Shown here: positions 1-9,100 of the stretch, one piece after another | How positions within the stretch are numbered: position 1 is the stretch's first letter | How the letters are laid out: each line of letters opens with the position of its first letter | Origin: Planctomycetia bacterium | Lineage (GTDB): Bacteria; Planctomycetota; Planctomycetia; Pirellulales; Thermoguttaceae | Direction of reading: 5' to 3' | NCBI GenBank assembly: GCA_030539035.1 | Contig: JAUNSU010000022.1 | Location: 1,637 to 42,440, forward strand | DNA length: 40,804 nt | The notes under the pieces: generated by a model | What the model was told of the DNA's origin: nothing | The model's input: the letters and a program-made list of their open reading frames with translations, nothing else | Database searches by the model: none | Translations under genes and position numbers: made by a program

Positions 1-1130
1 GCGCCGAAGATACCGAAAGGACTTTGGCCGCTGAGATAAATATGCTCTGAAGGAGAATTGACCGAAAGATCGCCGCAGTCGATCGTATCGGAAAGAAAAC
101 GGACAGATCCGTCGGCCATTGCGGCATTGACCCCGCCGGAATGATTGCTCGACGGCGGATAGATCCCCCACCATCGCCAATGCCCTCGCGTACAAGTCGG
201 GGAATTCGGCGGGATTACCGTATTAAATCCGGAAACAGCGGAAAAGCCGTCGGCCCAGCGCGCCCCGCGCATCGATCGGATGATGAGTGAGGACTTCAGC
301 AGCTTGGGCTCCGCCGTGTCCCGGGCATCCAGACACTTTTTCGGACTCAAAACTGTGTAAGATACGAAAATTTCCGGAACCAGGGCCAATCCTCCCCTTA
401 CATCACGCGGATGCCGCCCCGCTTCATGCCAAGGATCCGGCGTGCAAACCGCTTCGCTGAACGCAAGAGTATTGGAAAGACCGTCGGTAATCGAAGAGAT
501 CCCTTTCCAGACACAGGCGCCGGAGAAAAGTCCCCGATCCCGCATTTGTCCTTCCGAAGGGGTATCCGTTCCTGAATACAGCTTCATGTTCGCTGTTGCC
601 GTGTGCATTACGAGATCGGCAAGACACATCACAATATTCGATCCGGAGGATGCAAAACCGGGAAATCCTTCCCGTATTTCCAAGGCTCTTCCATCCGAAG
701 GACAGGAATAAGTCGGAATCACCACTGTCGAAAAATCGGAAATAGAGGCCGAATCCGGTTGCGCGGAAGATCCTGCCGCTTCTTTTGCTTTGATCTTCGT
801 CAAGATCGACGTGTAGACCGGCCCCTGCTCCATATAGGGAAGCATATAAAAAAGCGCGTTGAATTGGGTATCCGGTGCACTATCCTGATAGCGGAAATAC
901 GAGGTAACCAATCGACACGGAAAAGCATCGTTGACATCATGATAATTGTGCAAAGCAATTCCGACCTGCTTCATTTTATTGGTGCATTCCATTCGCCGGG
1001 CCGCTTCCCGAGCCGCCTGAACTGCCGGCAAGAGAAGACCTATTAAAATCCCGATGATCGCGATCACGACCAGTAATTCCACCAGGGTAAACCCTCTTTT
1101 CTTTCCGAAAATTCCAGTATCCATCATCAT
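1..1130 (-). CDS. DUF1559 pseudopilin-like protein (3' end outside window)
   Basis: About 376 codons are visible and the C-terminus runs off the left edge. The N-terminus is a type IV prepilin-like signal: a basic KKRG run, then FTLVELLVVIAIIGIL and the stretch LLLPAVQAAREAARRMEC, the hallmark of the DUF1559 family that is greatly expanded in Planctomycetota. Near the visible end is the family's other landmark, an H-x8/9-DG type motif (SNHSGGVNAAMADGSVRF). The prepilin-like segment predicts processing and anchoring at the inner membrane with the body outside the cytoplasm; the role of the family is unknown, so no function is assigned. The start is the first of three consecutive ATG codons, 7 nt behind a GAGGAG ribosome site. 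A good promoter lies 93 bp upstream. Its value here is mainly as a lineage marker. Confidence 0.93.
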   Translation of the reverse strand, partial: MMMDTGIFGKKRGFTLVELLVVIAIIGILIGLLLPAVQAAREAARRMECTNKMKQVGIALHNYHDVNDAFPCRLVTSYFRYQDSAPDTQFNALFYMLPYMEQGPVYTSILTKIKAKEAAGSSAQPDSASISDFSTVVIPTYSCPSDGRALEIREGFPGFASSGSNIVMCLADLVMHTATANMKLYSGTDTPSEGQMRDRGLFSGACVWKGISSITDGLSNTLAFSEAVCTPDPWHEAGRHPRDVRGGLALVPEIFVSYTVLSPKKCLDARDTAEPKLLKSSLIIRSMRGARWADGFSAVSGFNTVIPPNSPTCTRGHWRWWGIYPPSSNHSGGVNAAMADGSVRFLSDTIDCGDLSVNSPSEHIYLSGQSPFGIFG

Positions 1131-1441
1131 TTGCTTTCTCCTCATTCAATTTGAAAACGGCGAAAAAGATTCCATACACTAAAAAAAGAACACACCAAGA
1201 CATGATCCCCCCTGCACTATATATAATACAAAAAGCCGCCAAAAAAGTCAATCTCTTTTTTCCGCAAAAAGCACCTTTTTTTTCCGCAAGAAGAGGAGAA
1301 AAAGGAACACAATATTAAAATGGGTAATTTAATAACGTTGTTTAACCTGAAAACGAAAAGGATTTTACGCAGCACAGGCGAAAAAGACATCGGTCCTCCG
1401 GGCAGATTCGCCGTCTGAATCCGCGCACCACTCCTCACTCC
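1131..1441. other. Intergenic region between the ATPase-GNAT gene and the DUF1559 gene
   Basis: 311 bp without a credible gene. The half nearest the DUF1559 gene holds its promoter and leader; the half nearest 1441 is the 3' flank of the ATPase-GNAT gene and is rich in A/T runs. I see no strong hairpin followed by a T-run, so the transcription stop of the upstream gene is not resolved. A 73-codon open frame on the minus strand (1217-1438) has no ribosome site and low-complexity content and is not called. Confidence 0.6.
1223..1251 (-). promoter_or_regulatory. Sigma-70-type promoter of the DUF1559 gene
   Basis: On the minus strand TTGACT (1246-1251) and TATTAT (1223-1228) are separated by exactly 17 bp. 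Transcription would start near 1216 and give a leader of about 85 nt before the ATG at 1130. Confidence 0.65.
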
Positions 1442-3004
1442 TCAAAAGATTTTCTGTTCATACTCCTTTTGGATGATTTCCAAAAGATCCTGTCCGTTGT
1501 CCGGGATGAGTCGAATTGCGTCGAAGTCGAGCGCGATTCCGTTGAAGTAATGAAAGACGAGATAATCTCCGGCGGGAAAGATCCCCGAAAAGATCATTCC
1601 CAGCCGATCTGCGGAATCCATCGCGAGAACAGACCAGGCAAGATCCGTCGGAATAAATAAGGCCAAAACGGAAATCCCTTTCTTCTTAATCGAAAAAAGC
1701 AGATCCTTCAGGCGTTTTTCAATGTCCGTTCCGATATCGTCGATATAAACAGTACGCGAAGCTTTCGATTCCTCCTCTGTCCGAAAGACCGTTTTTCCCT
1801 CATCGCGGATATTTTCCGCAGATCCCGCCGTTAATACGGTTTTGATCCCCAGCCGTTTGTAAAGAGACTTAACAATTTTCTGATATTTTAAAGAGACATA
1901 CATCCGGCGTTCATTAAAGACGGAAAATCGGAACATTCCAACAAGCGTTTCCACTTCCGGCGCGCTCCGATGTGTTTTTTTAAGGGACATTTTGAATTTA
2001 TCGAAAGCAAAATAGACGGCGATCATTCCTTCCATTCGGGCCGACATCTGGGTAAAATAATGAATGGTAAGTGCTTGGGTAAAGCAGGCGGCAAGATTCT
2101 TCACGTGCGGCTGAAAATAGATCAATTTCGCAGCCTCCTGCGCATGGACATTTCCACGAAAACGGGGACGCATAAACGCGTTGCAGATCTCGCCGATCTT
2201 CGGATCTTCCGGAAGCGTCTTCACGGCAACATGTCCGATAATTCCATCCCGGGACGTTTCATAAACATAGGAGAAGTATTTTCCGCTCCGATTCCATTCG
2301 ATCAATTTTTTCGGTTCGGTCGGAATATATTCAAACATATCGTATCCGTAAGTTTCAAAGACCCCGCGAACGACATTAATCGCGTCTTTTTCTTCCATCC
2401 TTCGAATGGTGATCGGAATATTTTCCAGATTTTTCGCCGCAGGAATCCGTTTTTCCGATTTTTTCGTTCCTTTCACGGATGGGCGATCGACGGCGGGATC
2501 GAAATATTTGACGATCCGGAATTCATATCCTCCGCGGGAAACATAATTGAGATCGAATTCATCCACCATTCTCCGAATCCAGTAAATACCGAATCCATCA
2601 TAAGACCGATCCCGATCGTCGAGCCGGGAAGGAGGCTTATAGTTTGCGTCGAGGATCTGCTGAGGAGAAACGGAAGGAAGTTCTCCCAGCTCAACAGGAA
2701 ACCCGCGGCGCGTATAGATCCGGACTTCAATGCCCGTCTCCAGCACAGTGATCGTCAACTCCGCAAGATCTTGCTCTTCCGGATCGCTGTCGTGAAGGTA
2801 AACAAAGATCAATTTGACAAGATCTTCCAGCGCAAACTGAAGATTAACCCCGTTTTTGGGATTCATTCCGCTTTCGATCGCAATATCTTTGATAAAAGAG
2901 GAAGCGGAGGAAAGGAAAAGATCGTTGTCCGGAATATACAAACGACAGGACATCAATCCCAACACCTCCGATTCTTCTGATACCCTCTTAAGCGATTTTT
3001 TCAT
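1442..3004 (-). CDS. RsbW-like (degenerate) ATPase domain fused to GNAT acetyltransferase domain
   Basis: About 520 residues. Residues ~20-170 resemble the RsbW/SpoIIAB serine-kinase fold of anti-sigma factors, with a glycine turn DGFGIYWIRRMVDEF (136-150). A second domain (~198-370) begins ITIRRMEEKDA and has a GNAT-like core with a motif-A-like RFRGNV, followed by a C-terminal alpha/beta tail. Such ATPase-GNAT fusions occur in various anaerobes and proteobacteria, mostly uncharacterised; sensing or acyl-transfer signalling is inference only. Oddities: the N-box reads ALEDLVK, with Lys64 where the Mg-ATP-binding Asn is expected, and the D-x-G turn reads YTRRGFPVE, lacking the Asp. ATP binding is therefore doubtful. 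The start at 3004 is an ATG 7 nt after AAAGGA. A longer frame from a TTG at 3073 lacks a ribosome site and would start only ~12 nt from the predicted transcript start. Confidence 0.75.
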   Translation of the reverse strand: MKKSLKRVSEESEVLGLMSCRLYIPDNDLFLSSASSFIKDIAIESGMNPKNGVNLQFALEDLVKLIFVYLHDSDPEEQDLAELTITVLETGIEVRIYTRRGFPVELGELPSVSPQQILDANYKPPSRLDDRDRSYDGFGIYWIRRMVDEFDLNYVSRGGYEFRIVKYFDPAVDRPSVKGTKKSEKRIPAAKNLENIPITIRRMEEKDAINVVRGVFETYGYDMFEYIPTEPKKLIEWNRSGKYFSYVYETSRDGIIGHVAVKTLPEDPKIGEICNAFMRPRFRGNVHAQEAAKLIYFQPHVKNLAACFTQALTIHYFTQMSARMEGMIAVYFAFDKFKMSLKKTHRSAPEVETLVGMFRFSVFNERRMYVSLKYQKIVKSLYKRLGIKTVLTAGSAENIRDEGKTVFRTEEESKASRTVYIDDIGTDIEKRLKDLLFSIKKKGISVLALFIPTDLAWSVLAMDSADRLGMIFSGIFPAGDYLVFHYFNGIALDFDAIRLIPDNGQDLLEIIQKEYEQKIF

Positions 3005-3056
3005 AAACGGTCCTTTATGATCTCTTTTTTCTGCAATTCGACTGGTGAATGTTTTT

Positions 3057-3087
3057 CTGTCCGTTTTTTTCAACAGGCACCGGACAG
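3057..3087 (-). promoter_or_regulatory. 5'-end hairpin in the leader of the ATPase-GNAT mRNA
   Basis: CTGTCCG and CGGACAG form a perfect 7-bp stem with a 17-nt loop. From the promoter just upstream the transcript should begin within a few bases of this stem, so it would cap the 5' end of the mRNA. It is followed by A-rich sequence, not a T-run, so it does not look like a terminator on this strand. A role in mRNA protection or attenuation is inference. Confidence 0.45.
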
Positions 3088-3091
3088 TAAA

Positions 3092-3120
3092 ATTATATCT
3101 TATTCCGATCGCGGCGTCAA
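3092..3120 (-). promoter_or_regulatory. Near-consensus sigma-70-type promoter for the ATPase-GNAT gene
   Basis: TTGACG (3115-3120) and a perfect TATAAT (3092-3097) on the minus strand are spaced 17 bp. It lies directly after the stop codon of the DUF5107 gene, so the ATPase-GNAT gene can be expressed separately from the synthetase unit upstream. Confidence 0.75.
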
Positions 3121-3131
3121 TAAAAACGGAA

Positions 3132-6100
3132 TTATTGAATCCGTTTTAAAATTCGTCCGACCGCATCGTCCGGAGAAAAATCGGGAATCACAATCTCCTT
3201 TTTCCTGCCGGACGCTTTAAGCGCGAGATCTTTCAAATATTCATTGCAGGGATTTTTTTGATAAAGCGCTTCTCTCTCCTCATCCGCAGGCTGAAGAATC
3301 GCGTCGAGATATCGCTTTTGAGCAACTTGATTTCCCCGGGCTTTTTCGCACCGATAGGCGATCCAGTCTTCGAGCCGTTCATCGCAAAGATTCGGATACG
3401 GCTTGCCTGCTCCCAGATTCTCGGGCCATTCGCGCGCTTCATCGATCATTTTTATCGCCTGATCAAACTGATTTTTCCGATAATAATTCCAAGCGGACAT
3501 GAGAGCAGCTTCCCGATAAAGATCGCGGCCTTTAAGACTTCCTTCGTTCGGAAGAAAAAGGGCCGACCTCAAAAAGCGATGCGCGTTTTCATATTGATCC
3601 GATAAAAGAAGCGACCGCGCATATAAAAGGATCAATCGAGTATCGCCGGGAAATTTTTTGACATATTTTTCTGCAAGAATTAATGCCTCTTTATTCTTTT
3701 CCTGCATGATCAGTTCATCAATATAAGGAACCGCATACCGCGGTGAACCGGGATCAAGTTCATGGGCGCGCCGATAATCGTTCAGACGCGATTTTTCATT
3801 GAGCGATCCCCGAAATACATAAAAGGGAGGATAGTCGGGCTCCTTCCCGTATTGATCGAGAATTTTCATTCCCTTTGCCCGATCGCCGAGGAAAGAAAGA
3901 AGAACGGCGAAAAGATATCCGTTTTTCCAGCTCTTTCCGTTTTCATACGCCCATCGAAAAACGGGGATCGATTCCGCACGAAAAGGAAAGGCAAAACCCA
4001 AAGACGCGTTTTCCGCCTTGCTCAGTTCAGCGGGATCTTTCCGCAGATACGCGATCCAATATCGGATCTCCGATTCGACAATGCCCGATTTTTTCAGAGC
4101 AAGCTCAAGAATTCGAAGCGCATCGCCGGATCGTCCGATCCGAACGTATCGAATCGCGTTTTCCAAAAAAATTTCGTGCGGCAGCTCAGATCGAACGGAA
4201 TCACAAAGATTCTTCTCATTTTCCTTTCCCGCCAAAAAGCGTTCAAATCGAACCGAAAAGGCAAGCGGATTATCAGAAAGAAGTTTTTGGGAGAGCCCGT
4301 CGAACGCTTTTCCCTGATCCGTGTTCATGATCCGATGCAGAGCGAGCAGAATCGCGTTGGCATCGGGATTGATCGTATTATAAACAAGCGCTTTTTCCGC
4401 AATTTCCCGGGCCTGCGCATAATTCTTTTCGAAGAGATAAACACCGGCCAATTCGGTAAGGGCCGCCCCGCGAAATTCCGTCGATAAAGACGCAAGGGAA
4501 AAAGCCTCTTTCGCGTCGGCCATCTTTTTCAGGGCAAAAGCGGCGATTCCGAATTGATAGTTCGCGACGGGATCATAAGTATCAATCGCAAGCGCTTTTC
4601 GGGCAAGATCCATCGCGCCGGAATAATCACCGCGCCGGTTCGCGTTTTCCGCAAGTCCGGCGTAAGCGGCTCCATAAAAAACGTCCGCTTTAATACATTG
4701 GCGGAAATACTGATCGCCGACATCGAATTTGCGTTCCCTTTGCGCTTCACGTCCAAGGAGATAAAGAGCACTTGGGCTTTTCGTATTCTGCGGATCGGCC
4801 AAAATTTTATCCGGCCGGGTCGTTTCCTTCTCCTTATCCGATGTATAAAGGATCAGATCCTCGCCCAAAGAGACTTTCAGATCCCGAATCGGCCGATTCG
4901 CCTTCCAATCGAGAAAACAGGGTTTGCATGGGATCAGGGAAACCTTTTGTTCAAAGATCTTTTCGTTCCCATCAAAAATTTTAATCGCGGATTCGATCAT
5001 TCGATTGGGAGAAACGGCAACCTGAATCCGTCCGTTTTCATTTCGAACATTCATCGATCCATAAGAACTCGCGGCATTAAATCCTCCGATCTTGAGAACC
5101 GGCATCCAGTATTCCGTCCAATACTCGGTGGAATAAGGAGGAAAATCGCGATTTTTGAAAGGGGTGTATCGACTCTCTCCGCGGCATTGGTTGAAAAGAC
5201 GGCCCGCCTGAATTTCAATGTATTGCTTACCGGGCGGATCGGTGAGAAGATCTTCCCAGATCATTCCTTCGCGGGAAAGTCCCCACAACCAGATCTTCCT
5301 TCCCCGTTTTCCATCGCCGGGAATATAAGAGGAAGCGCCAAATTCGGTCTTGTGATCATAGATCCCGTAAAATTCGGCAAATCTTCCGAAAAGATGATAG
5401 GACTTGTAAGATCCTGAATCATTGTTCTTATACCAGGCAAGATCCTTGCCCGTTTTCGGATCCAAAGACCAGGGATGAGAATCGCCTTCATGTCCGATAA
5501 ATTTCGTTCCCGGATCAATACATTCGATTCCCTCGCCGGAAGGAACGCCGATATTCGTCCACGTGTAATACGGCTGAAATTGTCCGGATCCATTATGCCA
5601 GCAGATCTTCATGGAAAAAACGGAACTCTTGTCGGGCAGATTGATCTCGACTGTCCAGGGAGCCCTTGCGATCAGATCCAGATTGCCGATAAAGCAGCTC
5701 ACGCTTTGATCCTTGTTCTTTCGAACAAAATAATCGACCGGCGAAGAACAGTTCGGCGTATGTCCGATAATCCCGAGATTGACTTCGATTCCTCCGCTTG
5801 TCCAGGGTCCGCGCATTGCGACATCGCGGAACTTGATCACCGGATTGGAATAGACGATCGAACGGCCGGTCGATTTTTCCTTAACGGTCCAGATCTTTCC
5901 CCCGATCTCCGGAAGGATCTCCAGTGTCAAGAAATCATTGGAAAGCTCGATCACCTTCCAGGCCTGTTTTCGCGCTTGACCGGAAAAGCCGTCGAAGCGA
6001 AAATAGGGATAGAATTTGGTGAAATTCGGAATCGGATTCGGATCGGAATAAGGATAGGTAGTGTATTCCTTTTCATATTCCCTCCAGGCCGTTTCCGCAA

Positions 6101-6164
6101 AAACAGGAGGTAAAAACAAAAAGATTCCAAGAATCATGGTAATACAAAGTAATGATCTGTTCAT
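3132..6164 (-). CDS. Exported DUF5107 / tetratricopeptide-repeat protein
   Basis: 1010 residues. Residues 1-23 are a classical signal peptide ending VFA before ETAW. Residues ~35-370 match the DUF5107 type, a galactose-mutarotase-like beta-sandwich module; visible features are EILPEIGGKIWTV and the TSGGIEVNLG stretch. From ~470 to ~970 the chain is mostly helical TPR-like repeats with the usual A/L/Y/F spacing (for example AYAGLAENANRRGDYSGAM, ALAIDTYDPVANYQFGIAAF). The family is common in Bacteroidota and PVC bacteria and its function is unknown; sugar binding in the cell envelope is a reasonable guess from the fold. The ATG follows AAGGAG by 8 nt. It begins only 30 bp after the peptide synthetase stop codon with no terminator between, so it is probably cotranscribed with it. 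Confidence 0.85.
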   Translation of the reverse strand: MNRSLLCITMILGIFLFLPPVFAETAWREYEKEYTTYPYSDPNPIPNFTKFYPYFRFDGFSGQARKQAWKVIELSNDFLTLEILPEIGGKIWTVKEKSTGRSIVYSNPVIKFRDVAMRGPWTSGGIEVNLGIIGHTPNCSSPVDYFVRKNKDQSVSCFIGNLDLIARAPWTVEINLPDKSSVFSMKICWHNGSGQFQPYYTWTNIGVPSGEGIECIDPGTKFIGHEGDSHPWSLDPKTGKDLAWYKNNDSGSYKSYHLFGRFAEFYGIYDHKTEFGASSYIPGDGKRGRKIWLWGLSREGMIWEDLLTDPPGKQYIEIQAGRLFNQCRGESRYTPFKNRDFPPYSTEYWTEYWMPVLKIGGFNAASSYGSMNVRNENGRIQVAVSPNRMIESAIKIFDGNEKIFEQKVSLIPCKPCFLDWKANRPIRDLKVSLGEDLILYTSDKEKETTRPDKILADPQNTKSPSALYLLGREAQRERKFDVGDQYFRQCIKADVFYGAAYAGLAENANRRGDYSGAMDLARKALAIDTYDPVANYQFGIAAFALKKMADAKEAFSLASLSTEFRGAALTELAGVYLFEKNYAQAREIAEKALVYNTINPDANAILLALHRIMNTDQGKAFDGLSQKLLSDNPLAFSVRFERFLAGKENEKNLCDSVRSELPHEIFLENAIRYVRIGRSGDALRILELALKKSGIVESEIRYWIAYLRKDPAELSKAENASLGFAFPFRAESIPVFRWAYENGKSWKNGYLFAVLLSFLGDRAKGMKILDQYGKEPDYPPFYVFRGSLNEKSRLNDYRRAHELDPGSPRYAVPYIDELIMQEKNKEALILAEKYVKKFPGDTRLILLYARSLLLSDQYENAHRFLRSALFLPNEGSLKGRDLYREAALMSAWNYYRKNQFDQAIKMIDEAREWPENLGAGKPYPNLCDERLEDWIAYRCEKARGNQVAQKRYLDAILQPADEEREALYQKNPCNEYLKDLALKASGRKKEIVIPDFSPDDAVGRILKRIQ

Positions 6165-6194
6165 CGGGCAATCTCCTTTTCCTATTATTTAAAA

Positions 6195-9100
6195 TCATTC
6201 TTCAAAAAAACCGAGTCCGTCCAGCATGGTAATCATATTTCGAATATAATCCCGAGTTGATTGACTCCAAGGCTCTCGCAGACAGTATTGGATGGTTTCC
6301 GTAAACTGGGAATTCGACTGAAGGGAAATACTTCGAACAGCATTATCGTTCCGCTGATAGGCAACAATACCGGAAAGATGAAGCACCTTTTTCTCATCTT
6401 TCATCGCGCTGTTTAAAAGGGCAAGATATTCCTCGTCCTTTACAATACGAATGGGAAATCCATAGTCGTTCATCACCTGGACAATATCGCCCATCGATAT
6501 TTTGTGATTATTGTAAAGATGAAAGACGGTGTATCGATCATCAGCGGTTCCCAGAGCCAACAGGATTCGGGCGGTTTCGTCGATCGGAGATAATTCGATC
6601 GGCCAAGAGAGCATGGAAACGGGAAAACCGCCGAGAACTTTATACGCCTTCAATTTACGCGCAAAAGAATTCGTATTGAAATTCACCTGAAATTCTCCAT
6701 CGCTGGATCGGGGCATCAGATTCCCGGCCCTCATGATCTTTGCCGAAAGATTTCCGGAAGCAACCTCTTCCAGAATGGATCGCTCCGCAAGGAATTTACT
6801 GTGAAGATACTTGCTCTCCAACAGCTGATCCGCCCAAAGCATGGACTCGCAAAATCTCAAATTGGGATCCGGATGATTTTCGACACTCGCGCCGGAAATA
6901 CTGATCGTCGAGATCTGAATCAATCTCTTGCGGTATCGCTTGCACCATTGAATCAAATTTTCCACTCCGCGCCAATTGATCCGGTGAATATCATCCCCTC
7001 CGGAAAAATGCTTGACGTTGGCCGCGCAATTGATCACGGCCGATACTGGAATATCCATTTTCATCAAGGAATCCAAATCGGTAATGTCCCCTTCCGCAAT
7101 ATGCAGCCGGCGATTGATAAGATCGGAAAAATCGGTATTGAAATAATAAAAGAGCAGATTCTGAAGGCGCCGGACCGGCGAAGAATCTTTTCCTTTGCGG
7201 ACCAGACAATAAACCGATCCGGAATATCGGGTCAAAAACGCGTGAAGAACATGAACTCCCAAAAATCCGGTTGAACCTGTCAATAAAATATTTCCGTAAT
7301 CTTCCTTTTTAACCTCATCCGGATCGAATTGCTCATCCAGTCGGTTGTTTGCCAAAAGTGCATTGATCTTTGTATAATCATAATCGGCAATCGATTCACC
7401 GGAATCGGACTGGACCGGATCAAGTGATTCTCCCCGAAGAAAGACGGCAAGATTTTCTATCGTCTGATATTTAAAAATATCCGCATAAGAGATTTTTCGT
7501 TTAAAGAAATCAGTTTCCTTTTGCAATGCGGCGGCAAATCGGATCCCGGCCATTGACGTCAATCCAATTGAGAAGAGATTCGTATTCACTCCGAACGAAT
7601 CCATTCCCATAATTCGCTTGACGATCTCAAAGATCCGCAATTCCGCTTCGTTCCTGGGAAGAACGATCTCAGCTTCGGAGATTACGGGATCCGGAAGAGA
7701 TTTCTGATCCGCTTTTCCATTCGGCGTCAACGGCATTTTATCCAACTGCATATAAACGGAAGGAACCATATATTCCGGCAGCTTTTCCGATAAATACGAC
7801 CGAAGATCATCTGTGCGAACCGCTGTCTTTGCGGTAAACCACGCGCAAAGGACGGAATTCGATCCCTGATGGCGAACACCGGCGACCGCGGACAGGACAT
7901 CGGAATACGACTTCATAATCGATTCGATCTCTTCCAGTTCGATTCGGAATCCGCGCAATTTTACCTGTTTATCGATTCGGCCGATATATTCAAGTTCGCC
8001 CTCTTCATTCCAGCAAACGAGATCGCCGGTCCGATAGAGAATATTATTTTCCTCTGAGGTTGAATAAGGATTGCGGACGAATTTCTCATTCGTCAATTCT
8101 GGCCGATTCCAGTATCCGAGCGCGATCTGATTTCCGGACAAGCACAATTCGCCGGGAACGCCTTCCGGCATAAAATTTCCCGCGCTGTCCAATACATACG
8201 ACCAGGATCCGGGAACAGGCCGTCCGATCGGGATATTCTCCTCCTCTTTCGATTGATCGACAATATGATAATCGGAGCAAACGGTAAATTCCGTAGGTCC
8301 ATATCCGTTCACGATCATCGTCTTCGTCTTCCGGACAGGCAGCAATTTTTCTCCGCCGAGGAAGATATATCGGAACGGCGGATCATATTGATCGATCAAT
8401 TCCATTCCAAAGCGCGTACTGAAGGTTCCTCCTGTCAAATGATGATCCCGGGCATATTGGACCAGCGCGTCCGGATCTTGCCGCATTCCGGAAGGAATGA
8501 TGTGCAGCGTTGCTCCCGTAATCAGGGGAGTAAACAGTCCGTCAATCGACGCATCAAAGCTGAAATTCGCATGAGAACAGATATTGTCCTCCTCCGTAAT
8601 TCGGAAAAGATCGATATTCCAAAAGAGATAGGACATGAGGGATCGATGCCGAATCATTACCCCTTTCGGCTTTCCTGTTGATCCGGAAGTATAAATCATA
8701 TAGGCCAACGATTCAGGATCCGTTGGCTCTGCGGAAATTCTTGAATGATTCTTTTGAACGATCTCCGAAAAAATTTCCTCAATGAAAAGGACCTTACCGT
8801 CAAAAGGTTCCTCCGAACGGAATTTTTTCGAACAGAGATCATGGGTTGTGATCAGAACTTTTGCCCCGCAGTCGTTCAACATCATCAGGAGCCGATCGGC
8901 CGGATATTCGATATCCAAAGGAAGATAAGCCCCTTTTGCCTTAAAGATACCGAGAACCGCGGTGATAAATTCCGCTGTTCTGGGAAGCATTACGGCGGCA
9001 AGCGCATTTTTGCCAATTCCATCAGGTATCAGAATACTTGCAATTCGATCCGATCGTTCATCCAATTTCCGATAAGAGAGCGATTCCTTTTCCGCGGCGA

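Noticed and set aside
1217-1438. 73-codon minus-strand frame between two genes
   Set aside because: No ribosome site and it overlaps the DUF1559 promoter; composition follows the A/T runs.
1970-2980. 336-codon plus-strand frame
   Set aside because: Antisense to the ATPase-GNAT gene, no family features, no ribosome site.
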